64,000 bases of DNA from Lyngbya sp. PCC 8106 (GTDB lineage Bacteria > Cyanobacteriota > Cyanobacteriia > Cyanobacteriales > Microcoleaceae). Location: contig NZ_AAVU01000022.1 of assembly GCF_000169095.1 (NCBI RefSeq), forward strand, positions 1-64,000. The letters are read 5' to 3'. The notes under the pieces are model-generated. The model saw nothing but the letters and a program-made list of their open reading frames with translations. It was not told where the DNA came from and did not search any database. Position numbers and translations under genes: made by a program. Shown here one piece after another: positions 1 through 7,977 of this stretch; the first letter of the stretch is position 1; every line of letters starts with the position of its first letter.

Positions 1-988
1 TGCGATCAAGAAAATTTAATAATTCTCTGTTTGAATTATTTCTATTAAAAAAAATTAATCTAAACTCCCGATAAATTGATGACAGTGCATTGTTAATTGC
101 CATATCTTCGGGAGAAATAATATCTATCTTTTTCTTGAGCATGATTTGATAGCCATCTTCTTGCTCGTCAAAAGCTAAGATAAACTTTCTAGAGTTATTT
201 GTATTTTGATCTACATACTTATCTAAATGTTCGTTCCTCTTAACCCATTTTTTGCCGTTGTGGATAAAATAGGGTATTTTAGTTTCAAACTTGTCGTAAG
301 TAAGCAATAAGATACCAGATTGATCTCGAAGAAGATATAAAGGAAAAAATATTTTAATTAGCTCCGAACATTCATTCGATAAGTTATCTTTTTCTAATTC
401 GCATTTTATGTAAAATTCTAAAAAGCTCTCCAACGCATTATTTAATTCTCTTTTAGCTCTAGTAATTTCCGATTTGTTATATTCCTCATTCCCCAAACCT
501 ATCGTCTTAATGTAATCAAGACGGCTAATGACATCTTTTGCTGTTTTTAGTTTTTGCTTATGTTCTTCAACTTTATCTTTGAAAGAGACTTTTGAAGCTT
601 GTTTCCACAGTTTTGTGTTTTTAAGAATTAAAGGTATCCATTTTTTATATAGTAGAATGTATTTGTCCGTCGTCTTCATTTCTAAGGAATTTATAGTATA
701 GACGGGGATATTTTGATATTTATCTTTAACTTGACTGGGAACAGATAAATGTTCTCTCAATGGAGCGACGTATATACCAATAGTTTGAATATCTGGATAC
801 TTTTCGATCATTTGACATATTGCTTCAAATAATTGGTGAGTCTTACCTGAACCCGTACCATAATTGATTAGCTTGAATTGTGAATGGTTTTCTTGAAAAC
901 TCTTTTCTATAATGTTTAAATAAGAATTGAGAATCTTGTCGCGAATTAATTCTAACTGTCCAACAGCAATATTTCTTTCTTCTTGCAT
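1..988 (-). CDS. Helicase-like/DEAD-DEAH ATPase, N-terminal part (runs off window)
   Basis: An open frame on the minus strand begins at the ATG at 986-988 and stays open to base 1, giving at least 329 residues with the C-terminus outside the window. An in-frame TAG lies four codons upstream, which fixes this as the first usable ATG. A Walker A motif GTGSGKT occurs near residue 43, preceded by NY, followed by an IGIYVAPLREHL strand typical of motif Ia of superfamily 2 helicases and Res subunits. A DEQE tetrad in LAFDEQEDGY near residue 273 is a plausible Walker B/DEXX box. The wide spacing between the two motifs is unusual for a compact helicase and suggests an insertion. Base composition is AT-rich relative to neighbours. 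It could belong to a restriction or other defence system; the family cannot be fixed from the N-terminus alone. Confidence 0.7.
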   Translation of the reverse strand, partial: MQEERNIAVGQLELIRDKILNSYLNIIEKSFQENHSQFKLINYGTGSGKTHQLFEAICQMIEKYPDIQTIGIYVAPLREHLSVPSQVKDKYQNIPVYTINSLEMKTTDKYILLYKKWIPLILKNTKLWKQASKVSFKDKVEEHKQKLKTAKDVISRLDYIKTIGLGNEEYNKSEITRAKRELNNALESFLEFYIKCELEKDNLSNECSELIKIFFPLYLLRDQSGILLLTYDKFETKIPYFIHNGKKWVKRNEHLDKYVDQNTNNSRKFILAFDEQEDGYQIMLKKKIDIISPEDMAINNALSSIYREFRLIFFNRNNSNRELLNFLDR

Positions 989-1101
989 TATCAGTAACTA
1001 ATTCTCTAAGTTCGTGGGTATCTTTATAAGGATAGTACAAAGGTTTTGTATTGCTTACTTTATTTTATTTTTTCTATATAATCTTTTATTAAAGGTGATA
1101 A

Positions 1102-1215
1102 GATGTGGCCTCTTTAAGTCCTTATCTCACCCGTCATATCAAGCGATTTAGGGATTATCTGATTGATATAGAGGCTATTCCATCTGCCTTACAGCCTTGG
1201 ATGCTGGTTCTTTAG
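1102..1215 (+). pseudogene. Relic of the C-terminus of a Tn3-family transposase
   Basis: Plus-strand translation gives a 37-codon stretch ending in TAG with SLSPYLTRHIKRFRDYLID followed by IEAIPSAL. This strongly resembles the C-terminal tail of Tn3-family TnpA proteins (SPY-x-x-HI-x-RFG-x-Y). Stops TGA and TAA lie directly before it in the same frame, and no further transposase sequence was recognised upstream, so this is a small remnant. It sits between the helicase-like gene and an XRE regulator. The family assignment rests on pattern memory only. Confidence 0.5.
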
Positions 1216-1405
1216 CCACATCTGTTACAAATCTTTACACCATGTTCAATTTTCCACGTATCTCCTCTTTGCACCAAAAAGGAAGTAATGGAATGAGAGC
1301 TATTGGTAAAATATAGAAGAATGCGGTTAGCATTGATGCACTCAGATTTTTTCTCCAAGAAATAAATGAGTATAAGCGCCCCTTTTGGGGTCAAATCTTG
1401 CTGGC

Positions 1406-1645
1406 CTACTGTTGCTTAAAATATTTGTAAAGCAGATCAGACCCTTGTACACCCATTTCTGCGAGTTTTTGTTCAATTGCATTTAAAGCAAGCTGGGAGG
1501 GTTTGGCGCGTCCTCTTTCCCATCGGTTCACAGTTTGAAATGAAACACCCAGACTGGCAGCTAGTTTTTCTTGGGATAAGCCTAAGCGTTCACGAAGGGT
1601 GCGAACAAGATTGGGGATATCTGAAACAGGAGTAGTCACTGGCAT
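1406..1645 (-). CDS. XRE-family helix-turn-helix regulator
   Basis: A 79-residue protein made almost entirely of one Cro/CI-type HTH: residues about 12-65 contain LRERLGLSQEKLAASLGVS (helix 1 to 2) then FQTVNRWERGRAKPS (recognition helix and following turn). Small XRE proteins of this size are usually autoregulators or antitoxins. No clear toxin gene follows; the short downstream open frame at 1212-1394 starts with TTG and resembles nothing known. An 18-bp perfect palindrome lies 18 bp upstream of the start and is a likely operator. The position next to a Tn3 relic and a helicase-like gene suggests an accessory region. Confidence 0.85.
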   Translation of the reverse strand: MPVTTPVSDIPNLVRTLRERLGLSQEKLAASLGVSFQTVNRWERGRAKPSQLALNAIEQKLAEMGVQGSDLLYKYFKQQ

Positions 1646-1662
1646 TGTTATTTCCTAAACTC

Positions 1663-1680
1663 TATCTTAACGTTAAGATA
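1663..1680. promoter_or_regulatory. Perfect 18-bp palindrome, candidate operator of the XRE gene
   Basis: TATCTTAACGTTAAGATA is its own reverse complement over 18 bases. It lies just upstream of the XRE start codon at 1645, where a repressor operator would overlap the promoter or leader. Autoregulation is inferred from position and symmetry, not shown. Confidence 0.6.
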
Positions 1681-1847
1681 TAACACCCCTTATATTCAAC
1701 AGTGACGATACTGAACTTTTAGCTTGATCGTTTGTATCTTTTTTAAAAAGAGTATCAGAGAAATTACGGATTCAACTCTTACAACCCTTGAGGAATAACA
1801 AGATCAGCTTACACCCTCACTCGCCAATCTCCGATTTATTTTTTTAT

Positions 1848-2396
1848 TCAAGAATCAGAAAAATCAACTCCTCGTAGACGCTTCATAATTAAATCAAACC
1901 GAGACAGATTGGGTTCAAGCTGATTCTCTAACGGCGAGTTAGTCTGAGAAGAAGGAGTAGGAGCGGATGTCTTGGATTCGTCGCTAAAGCGGTTAACTGT
2001 GTTTCGCAGTCGAGACGAGAGAAACTTGGTCACCGCTCGATAGAACCGTAGGGCAAAAAGGACATCGCGATCCAGTTTTTCAGTCAATAATTGTCGGGGA
2101 ATTGCCAATACCACCGAATTTTCCACCGCTTTTACCGTCGCGGAGGGTAGACGTCCATCAATAAATGACATTTCTCCCAGAACTTCCCCACAGCCAATTT
2201 TGCCAATTTCTTGATTTCCGACTGCGGCAACTGAAACGCTAAGAGTTCCCTCCAAAACAATATAAAGTGCTGAGATGGGTTGACCCTCGTGGATGAGAAT
2301 CGTGTGAGCCGTAACCTTTTCTCGGTTTCCATGGTTCACCATCCAGTCGATATCGCGATCATTTAACTCGCTTAAAATTACTAAAGCTTTGTTCAT
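1848..2396 (-). CDS. Cyclic nucleotide-binding domain protein without DNA-binding domain
   Basis: A 182-residue protein whose first ~115 residues form a CNBD/CRP-type beta roll: HTILIHEGQPISALYIVLEGTLSVSV, then GCGEVLGEMSFIDGRLPSATVKA, the phosphate-binding cassette region. A helical stretch follows (residues 110-140), then a Ser/Thr/Pro-rich linker and a short C-terminal helix. No helix-turn-helix follows, so it is not a CRP-type transcription factor; it may be a cNMP-responsive or structural single-domain protein. The canonical Arg-Ser/Thr of the cAMP pocket appears as LPSATVKA, so ligand binding is plausible but unproved. The downstream neighbour is unclear; the thioredoxin gene lies 45 bp upstream on the same strand and may be co-transcribed with it. 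Confidence 0.85.
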   Translation of the reverse strand: MNKALVILSELNDRDIDWMVNHGNREKVTAHTILIHEGQPISALYIVLEGTLSVSVAAVGNQEIGKIGCGEVLGEMSFIDGRLPSATVKAVENSVVLAIPRQLLTEKLDRDVLFALRFYRAVTKFLSSRLRNTVNRFSDESKTSAPTPSSQTNSPLENQLEPNLSRFDLIMKRLRGVDFSDS

Positions 2397-2441
2397 TAGA
2401 ACCTGTAAAACAAGTGGTTTGAAGGGAAAATCACTAAATTT

Positions 2442-3260
2442 TTAGTACAACTGTAACATAAGCTGTTTTCGGTATTTCTGGGTTAACGAATGATCCTCAC
2501 CCAGTAATTCAAACAAGGTCAACATGGCTTTACGAGCCGCATCATCTTTGTAGCTCCGACTGGTACTCACAAGCTCTAAAAAGAGAATCAGAGCGGGTTC
2601 ATAGTCTTTTTCTAGGGTGAGACTACAGGCTTGAGCATAACGCCTATCAAGTTCACTTGTCCCTGGCTGCTGAACGACGGTTTGAAACTCAATTAACTGT
2701 TTTAACGCTTGGGCTTTGGGATAATATTCTCGTTGATCTTCAGAAATCGTTGCTAACAGCTTACTGGCTTTATCGTTTTGATGCACGTCCTGAAAAAATT
2801 GCGCGGCTTGTAAGCTCAAATCCGGCCGATTAGGATGGTTTTCGAGTAACTGTTGAAATAGATGTTGGGCGGAGTCTAAATCTTGATTGGCAATTGCCAT
2901 TTCAATATTAGCTAATCCCTTTTCTAGTTCAGACTTTAAGTTAAGCTGCGCTAATACTTGTCGCAGTTGTACTTCGTTCAATGCACCCACAAATCCGCTC
3001 TTGACCTCTCCCTGATGTACAATTCGCACATCGGGAACACCCTCAATGTTGTAAGTATTGGCGAGATCGGGATTTTTGTCAATATCAACTTTGGCTAAAA
3101 TAAAGTCGTATTCTTTGACTAGCTTTTCGAGTAAGGGCTTCATCAGTTGACAAGGCCCACACCAGGTGGCGAAAAAGTCTACGAGAATGATCTGTTCGTT
3201 TGACTTTTGCAAAACTTCAACTTCAAAGTCGCCACTGTTGACTTCTCTGCTATATCCCAT
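2442..3260 (-). CDS. Thioredoxin-TPR fusion protein (CnoX/YbbN-like)
   Basis: 272 residues. Residues 1-108 are a thioredoxin fold with the active-site WCGPC and the cis-Pro region EGVPDVRIVHQGE. Residues 110-272 are helical repeats resembling the TPR-like tail of YbbN/CnoX, including HLFQQLLENHPNRPDLSLQA and the end motif LTQKYRKQLMLQLY. CnoX proteins of E. coli hold unfolding proteins and pass them to chaperones; cyanobacterial homologues with an intact CxxC may also be redox active. The start is supported by GAGG eight bases before ATG. It precedes the CNBD gene on the same strand and follows msrA, so oxidative-damage repair is a coherent theme. Confidence 0.9.
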   Translation of the reverse strand: MGYSREVNSGDFEVEVLQKSNEQIILVDFFATWCGPCQLMKPLLEKLVKEYDFILAKVDIDKNPDLANTYNIEGVPDVRIVHQGEVKSGFVGALNEVQLRQVLAQLNLKSELEKGLANIEMAIANQDLDSAQHLFQQLLENHPNRPDLSLQAAQFFQDVHQNDKASKLLATISEDQREYYPKAQALKQLIEFQTVVQQPGTSELDRRYAQACSLTLEKDYEPALILFLELVSTSRSYKDDAARKAMLTLFELLGEDHSLTQKYRKQLMLQLY

Positions 3261-3320
3261 TAAGTTACCTCACTCACCCAATATTAGTTGATCTGAAAAT
3301 AGTCTTCTGCCTTTTTTTCG

Positions 3321-3788
3321 TTAGCGACTATTGCTAATTCCCTGCTTTTCATAATATTGTTGATGGTACGCTTCGGCAAGATAATATTCAGAACTGGCTT
3401 GAATTTGAGTCGCAATTTCTTTTTCGTACTGTCCAGACATCTGAAGCTTGTGTTTAGATCGTCTAGCCATCTGTTCTTGTTCGGGTGTATGATAAAAAAT
3501 CACTGAACGATATTGTTCTCCTCGATCTGCCCCTTGACGATTATAGGAGGTTGGATCATGAATTTTCCAAAATATTTCTAATAACTTCTCATAGGAAATA
3601 AGATCGGGGTCATACTGGAGTTGAACGACTTCGGCGTGACCTGTTATGCGGGCGCAGACATCAAGATAGGATGGGTTGGGAAAATGTCCGCCCATATAGC
3701 CGACAGAGGTAGAGGAGATGCCTTGGACTCGACGAAATGCGGCTTCTACTCCCCAAAAGCAGCCCGCCCCAAATGTTGCTGTTTCCAT
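3321..3788 (-). CDS. msrA: Peptide methionine sulfoxide reductase A
   Basis: MsrA reduces the S epimer of methionine sulfoxide in proteins, using thioredoxin as electron donor. The catalytic motif GAGCFWG is at residues 7-13, followed by VGYMGG, HAEVVQLQYDP and EIFWKIHDPTSYNRQGAD, all family signatures. The ATG at 3788 is chosen because the upstream in-frame start is TTG and an AGG lies at suitable distance before the ATG. At about 155 residues it is a short-form MsrA; no obvious C-terminal resolving cysteines are seen after the catalytic domain, so recycling may use an internal or no second Cys. The same-strand downstream gene is a thioredoxin-domain protein. Confidence 0.95.
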   Translation of the reverse strand: METATFGAGCFWGVEAAFRRVQGISSTSVGYMGGHFPNPSYLDVCARITGHAEVVQLQYDPDLISYEKLLEIFWKIHDPTSYNRQGADRGEQYRSVIFYHTPEQEQMARRSKHKLQMSGQYEKEIATQIQASSEYYLAEAYHQQYYEKQGISNSR

Positions 3789-4157
3789 TGTTTTCAACCT
3801 TTTAAGATCAATAAATTAATCGGAGAGCTAGTGCGATCACTTAAATTTGCTCAAGAGCAATCGTTTTTAGGGATATTCTCCCCTACTCAATGCTATATCA
3901 AATTTGATTTAACAATTTTTTAAGTCTGATTTGAGATCGGTGACTAAAACAGATCTGAGATTTTAATGAGAGGATCTTTACAAAAGCTTTACATCCTCTA
4001 ACGGTAAAATTTACACGACTCACTATTTAACTAACAAAAAATATTGTAGGATTATTAATCAATGAGGTATTGCTTAACAACTAAGCAAATACTTTGGACT
4101 AGACTAGGCGTTCTATCAGGGGCATCAACAACTCAATCCAAGCTTTGTGTTGAATAT

Positions 4158-4192
4158 TCAGGGAATTCAGATTATTCTAATTCCCTGATTTT
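4158..4192 (+). terminator. Hairpin with 10-bp stem and T tract in the gap 3789-4234
   Basis: TCAGGGAATT (4158-4167) and AATTCCCTGA (4179-4188) form a perfect 10-bp stem, followed on the plus strand by TTTTAT. It lies just beyond the stop of the minus-strand txlA gene, where it may end that transcript, but the T tract favours plus-strand termination, for which no gene is seen upstream. The remaining bases of the 446-bp gap show no credible coding frame; the gap also holds the msrA promoter region. Confidence 0.6.
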
Positions 4193-4234
4193 ATCCTCGA
4201 AAAAATCAAACTTGCTCTTGAAAATTAGATGATT

Positions 4235-4828
4235 TTAATTAACAATCATACTTCCATGAGCGCGAGGATCGCTATTGCTTTCTGGAGTTGTAACAGAGGG
4301 TTTAAAAGCAGAAACTTGTCCGGTTGCTTCAGCATAAGGTAGAGAATTACCTGCAATTAAAGCATCGAGATTTGCTTCCATCACTGTTGAGGGAATTTCT
4401 CCAATACTTTGGGCGATCGCAGTAGCTTGCTCATTCAAAAAGACAAAATGGGGAATCCCATCAACTCGATAATTTAAAATCTCCGGCAACCATTTACTAT
4501 TATCAACATTGAGCATGACAAAATTGAGTTGATTTTCATAGTTATGCTTAATCTCTTTAAGCTGCGGTGCCATCGCTTGACAAGTGGTACACCAATTGGC
4601 ATAAAACTCAATTAAAGTTGGCTTTCCATTACTCAAAGCAACCTCAAACGAAGTTGATTCTTCTGCTAGTTCGGGAAGAGAAGTTGAAGTCGCTTCAGTT
4701 CTCAAACCCACAAGAATAGCTGCACTTAAAATAACAGCAACCAGCGTAATTAACAGATTTCTCAGGCGAGTTGCAAAGGTTGATTGCTGAGTAGGCGAAG
4801 ATACAGGTTTTGAGGACGGATCATTCAT
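4235..4828 (-). CDS. txlA: Membrane-anchored thioredoxin-like protein TxlA/HCF164
   Basis: 197 residues. A hydrophobic segment at about residues 25-42 (LLITLVAVILSAAILVGL) anchors the N-terminus, followed by a thioredoxin domain with active site WCTTC in FYANWCTTCQAMAPQLKEI and the cis-Pro segment DGIPHFVFLN. HCF164 in plants and TxlA in cyanobacteria carry reducing power across the thylakoid membrane and are needed for cytochrome b6f/c maturation. The active-site TT dipeptide rather than GP is typical of this branch. The C-terminal tail is low complexity. It stands alone with a divergent gap upstream. Confidence 0.88.
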   Translation of the reverse strand: MNDPSSKPVSSPTQQSTFATRLRNLLITLVAVILSAAILVGLRTEATSTSLPELAEESTSFEVALSNGKPTLIEFYANWCTTCQAMAPQLKEIKHNYENQLNFVMLNVDNSKWLPEILNYRVDGIPHFVFLNEQATAIAQSIGEIPSTVMEANLDALIAGNSLPYAEATGQVSAFKPSVTTPESNSDPRAHGSMIVN

Positions 4829-5250
4829 CGATATAGAGTTCTAGAATAATGACATCTTCATTTTAGTTGACTGGCATTAAACTGGTTGTGAAGCAGTTTC
4901 AGCCTTTCGCCATTACCCGTCTAAAAATTTGGGCATTTATTTGTCCAGTCAAATCTAAACTTGAGTTGTATAGAGTAACTGAGGCTGGTCTGAGTCCATT
5001 TGCTTATTTCTCTGCGGGTGACTCACAACCAGTTTATCGAGATTTAAGTTTCAATATGTTCTTAGGAACAGACAGTTTTTCAAGTGGATAATCTCCTGGC
5101 TAACAAACACAGGTAAAACTTGCCTGCGATCGCTCTGACAACAATTCTAGTAGTGTACACTTATTTAAACTGTCCATCACTTCACTGAGTTACTAATTCT
5201 CCAATTGTATGATAGCAGCAAAGCGCAATTCACTTCAGGAGTCTTGAATA
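4829..5250. other. Intergenic gap between txlA and the YiaA-like gene
   Basis: 422 bp that must hold the divergent promoters of txlA and the downstream plus-strand gene. A HIP1 site (GCGATCGC) is near 5129. An open frame at 4867-5091 starts with TTG, has no ribosome-binding site and resembles nothing, so I do not call it. A ribosome-binding sequence CAGGAG precedes the next start at 5251. Confidence 0.5.
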
Positions 5251-5532
5251 ATGAGCCAAAAAGCCCCACCTCTAAAAGATACACCAGCATGGATCTTTCA
5301 AGTTTGGCTGTCTTTTATCCTTGCTGTTTCTGCAACTACTTTGGGAATTATCTATCTACCTGTTGATAACTGGGTTAAAGGCTTTATGGGTATGGGAATG
5401 ACATTCTCAATCGGTTCTTCTTTCACCCTGGCTAAAACCGTTCGAGATAATCACGAGGCTTATAAATTAGTCTCGAGAGTCGATGAAGCCCGAGTTGAGA
5501 AATTACTCGCTGATCATGATCTTCTCAAGTAA
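5251..5532 (+). CDS. YiaA/YiaB-family two-helix inner-membrane protein
   Basis: 93 residues with two hydrophobic helices: WIFQVWLSFILAVSATTLGI (about 14-33) and WVKGFMGMGMTFSIGSSFTLA (about 41-61), followed by a charged cytoplasmic tail KTVRDNHEAYKLVSRVDEAR. The spacing and the KTxRDxHE pattern are typical of the YiaA/B domain, whose function is not known. The start is well supported by AGGAG nine bases upstream of ATG. It converges on rpaA, with a 141-bp gap between them containing short GAAGTCAGAAG-like repeats. Confidence 0.85.
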   Translation: MSQKAPPLKDTPAWIFQVWLSFILAVSATTLGIIYLPVDNWVKGFMGMGMTFSIGSSFTLAKTVRDNHEAYKLVSRVDEARVEKLLADHDLLK

Positions 5533-5673
5533 GAGGAGTCGGTGAAGGAAACTATAGAAGTCAGAAGTGAGTGAGTTGAGTGTGAGGGATTGAGAGTCAA
5601 AATTGTCTACTGTGAAAACTGATAATTGAGTAGATCATTCATCAATAGTCCCGATAGTGACTGGTGACTCTCT

Positions 5674-6465
5674 CTAGTCTGCTTTTGTGACCTTAGAACC
5701 TCCATTGCTACTAACAGACTCCTCTGTTGGTTCCTCCTCCTTTTCGTTTTGAACAGAACCGTTACTCGGTAACTCCAAACAATAACCTGCCCCGTATACG
5801 GTTTTAATATAGCGGGGATGCCGAGGATCGGGTTCCATTTTCGTTCTCAGATGTCGAATATGGACTCGAATGGTTTCGATATCATCATCAGGATCATAAC
5901 CCCAGACTTCTTTGAGAATTTCACTGGGAGCGACAGTTTGACCATGACGCTGAAGCAGACAGTGTAGCAGTTCAAATTCTAGGTGAGTCAGTTTAACGGT
6001 TTTGTCAAACCAAATGGCTTCAAACCGTTCTGGAACTAAGGTCAAAACCCCATAGTTGAGAATTTCGCTGTGTTTAGCGGCTTGCGGAATCCGATCAGTT
6101 CGACGGAGTAAAGCACGAACTCGCGCTAGCATTTCTTCGAGTTCAAAGGGTTTAGTCAGATAATCATCTGCACCGGAGTTGAAGCCTTCGACTTTATTTT
6201 GAGTTTGTCCCAATGCTGTCAACATGACAATGGGGATATCTGACGTGCGTTCATCTCGTCGTAAACGTTGACAGACGGTAAACCCATCGACCTTGGGTAG
6301 CATCAAGTCTAAAATTATCAGGTCAGGTAATAACTGTAGGGCTAAGGCTTGCCCTTTTATGCCATCTTCAGCTTGACTGACTTCATAACCTGCCATTTCT
6401 AAGTTGATGGCTACAAGTTCTGCGATCGCAGGATCATCATCGATAACTAATATCCGAGGCATCAT
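5674..6465 (-). CDS. rpaA: OmpR-family response regulator RpaA
   Basis: 263 residues: receiver domain (residues 3-120) with acidic DDD, phospho-acceptor Asp in LIILDLMLPKVDGF and the conserved Lys in DDYLTKPFE; winged-helix DNA-binding domain (about 140-240) with WGYDPDDDIETIRVHIRHLRTK. The sequence DRIPQAAKHSEILNYG and the adjacent LTLVPERFEAIWF match RpaA, not RpaB, as I know these families. RpaA receives phosphate from the clock-associated kinase SasA and drives circadian and dark-adaptation gene expression. The acidic C-terminal tail (EKEEEPTEES) is longer than in some homologues. No partner kinase is adjacent. Two consecutive ATG codons make the start ambiguous by one residue. Confidence 0.92.
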   Translation of the reverse strand: MMPRILVIDDDPAIAELVAINLEMAGYEVSQAEDGIKGQALALQLLPDLIILDLMLPKVDGFTVCQRLRRDERTSDIPIVMLTALGQTQNKVEGFNSGADDYLTKPFELEEMLARVRALLRRTDRIPQAAKHSEILNYGVLTLVPERFEAIWFDKTVKLTHLEFELLHCLLQRHGQTVAPSEILKEVWGYDPDDDIETIRVHIRHLRTKMEPDPRHPRYIKTVYGAGYCLELPSNGSVQNEKEEEPTEESVSSNGGSKVTKAD

Positions 6466-6701
6466 TTATATATATACAGTGGCTACGATGGGCAGTTAGA
6501 TAAGCTTGTACATCGGTATAAGCTGATCACTTCTCCCAGAAGAGGCCTTAGAGAAGTTTGTCACCTTTGTCAAGCGTCTATAACTTATTCTAAAGTTTTG
6601 GTTAGAAGTATGCTGTCATGGTAAATTCAAGTGTACCGACTCTACAGCAGATTAGCAAGTATTAATACTGACTCAGTTATAATAGTCTCCTATAGGATCA
6701 A

Positions 6702-6742
6702 CTCCCCCACTTGGTGATCTCCATTAGAGATCAGTGGGGGAG
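6702..6742. terminator. Long GC-rich hairpin downstream of arsR-type gene
   Basis: CTCCCCCACT (6702-6711) pairs exactly with AGTGGGGGAG (6733-6742), and an inner GATCTC/GAGATC pair extends the stem. On the plus strand it is followed by GACGAGTTTTATTT. It is 37 bp beyond the stop of the minus-strand ArsR gene, so it may act as a terminator for that gene or for an uncalled plus-strand transcript. Confidence 0.55.
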
Positions 6743-6778
6743 ACGAGTTTTATTTGTGTCTATTTTTGTCAGTCGGCT

Positions 6779-7108
6779 TCACTGACATGACGAATAACGA
6801 CCCGACAATAGCCCCGCTGCACGGCGACTGTACTCGGAGAGATATTGTTCAAGCAGATTAACCTGACGGCGGTTAACGCTGTAGTAGACCCATCGACCCT
6901 CTTGACGGGCCCGCACAAGAGAAGCCTCTCTTAACGCTTTCAGGTGAAACGAGAGCTTAGACTGGCTGACATGAAGCTGTTCACACAGTTCACAGACGCA
7001 GTATTCTTGCTGTTGCAGCAATTCTAAGACTCGAACTCGCAAAGGGTCAGATAGGGCATGGAAGCCTGATGCAACCTCAAAGGGTGAAGTTAGAGAAGTT
7101 GTGACCAT
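6779..7108 (-). CDS. ArsR/SmtB-family metal-responsive repressor
   Basis: 110 residues with a winged helix-turn-helix: ALSDPLRVRVLELL, then EYCVCELCEQLHVSQSKLSFHLKALREASLV and GRWVYYSVN wing. CVCxxC in the metal-sensing position of helix alpha3 (ArsR ELCVCDL type) suggests thiol coordination of As(III)/Sb(III) or a related soft metal; the C-terminal end has one more Cys (SSCQ). The start at 7108 is taken because the codon before it is TTG. No arsenic-resistance gene is adjacent, and 870 bp of noncoding sequence lie upstream, so the target is not evident. Confidence 0.88.
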   Translation of the reverse strand: MVTTSLTSPFEVASGFHALSDPLRVRVLELLQQQEYCVCELCEQLHVSQSKLSFHLKALREASLVRARQEGRWVYYSVNRRQVNLLEQYLSEYSRRAAGLLSGRYSSCQ

Positions 7109-7977
7109 CAATTTTTTTTTCTGTTAACGTCAAGAGCTATTCCAAAGCTGAAGTTTGAGACTACAGCCGAGGAAAAAGACAGCAGACCGAGTTTGCTTAA
7201 GAGGCAATCTCCTGACTGTCTATAGAGTTATACCTGCTAAATTAGTTGTTTTCCAACCGCAGAGACTTAATCACTATTTTTAGTATAGATATATTATGCC
7301 ATTTTTGAACAAGATATACTCTCTTTTTTGGGTTGATCTATGAATTCAATACAAGTTTTTCACAGACTAAGTTACAAAAAATACACTCATCGGTCAAAAA
7401 CAAGTTAAATGTCTAGACAAGTTTTGTACAAATTCAAAAATCCGTTTTTAGGCAAATTAAAGAATGCCAACACAATGGGCAACCCGGCTCAAATATCCCC
7501 CTCCTGGGGATTTTTTTCACAAGATTTTCACATTCTAGCCAGATTTGGAAGTCATAGATTCAAGTTAAACTACTACAATTTCTAAAATCAACTCAATTAT
7601 AATTAATATTCTCTCCGGAAGATATGACTAATCCTCTACAACGAGAATTCGGATTTAGTCAATGTTCAGAGACCCCGGAGTAAAATGCCTTGGACTGAAG
7701 CATAATTTCAAGTGTGCAATCAAGTCTAGGATCAACTTTAAGGAGTCATTCTATATATCTAAATCACTTCTGGGTTGATTGCGAGCGAGTTGAGTAGCAC
7801 TGGAGATCATTTAAAAATTCCCATAAAAATAAGCACAGACTGGGTATTGTTATACCCGTGCCTAAAACAAACAACCGATAATAGATGAGAAGCAGACAAT
7901 CACGACTGATAATGTAATTGACTCACTCCTGACAAAAGGAAATGGGCAAATAGGGAGCTAGGGGATTGTTAATTTGA
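7109..7977. other. Long intergenic region (869 bp) with possible small transcript
   Basis: No large gene is visible on either strand. On the plus strand, an intrinsic-terminator-like hairpin is at 7495-7517, so a small plus-strand RNA starting downstream of the arsR promoter is possible. Two short plus-strand frames are present: 22 codons from the ATG at about 7339 and 58 codons from 7409 to 7585; the latter runs through the hairpin, which argues against coding. The remainder to 7977 is AT-rich with no clear signal. Confidence 0.4.
7495..7517 (+). terminator. Orphan intrinsic-terminator-like hairpin
   Basis: ATCCCC (7495-7500) and GGGGAT (7506-7511) form a 6-bp stem with a 5-base loop and are followed at once by a run of T (7511-7517). 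No annotated gene lies upstream on the plus strand, so it would end a small RNA or very short message. Confidence 0.55.

Noticed and set aside
1212..1394. 60-codon minus-strand frame after the XRE gene (possible toxin)
   Set aside because: TTG start, no ribosome-binding site, no family resemblance; partly covers the flank of the Tn3 relic.
4867..5091. 74-codon plus-strand frame upstream of the YiaA-like gene
   Set aside because: TTG start and no homology; sits in a divergent promoter region.
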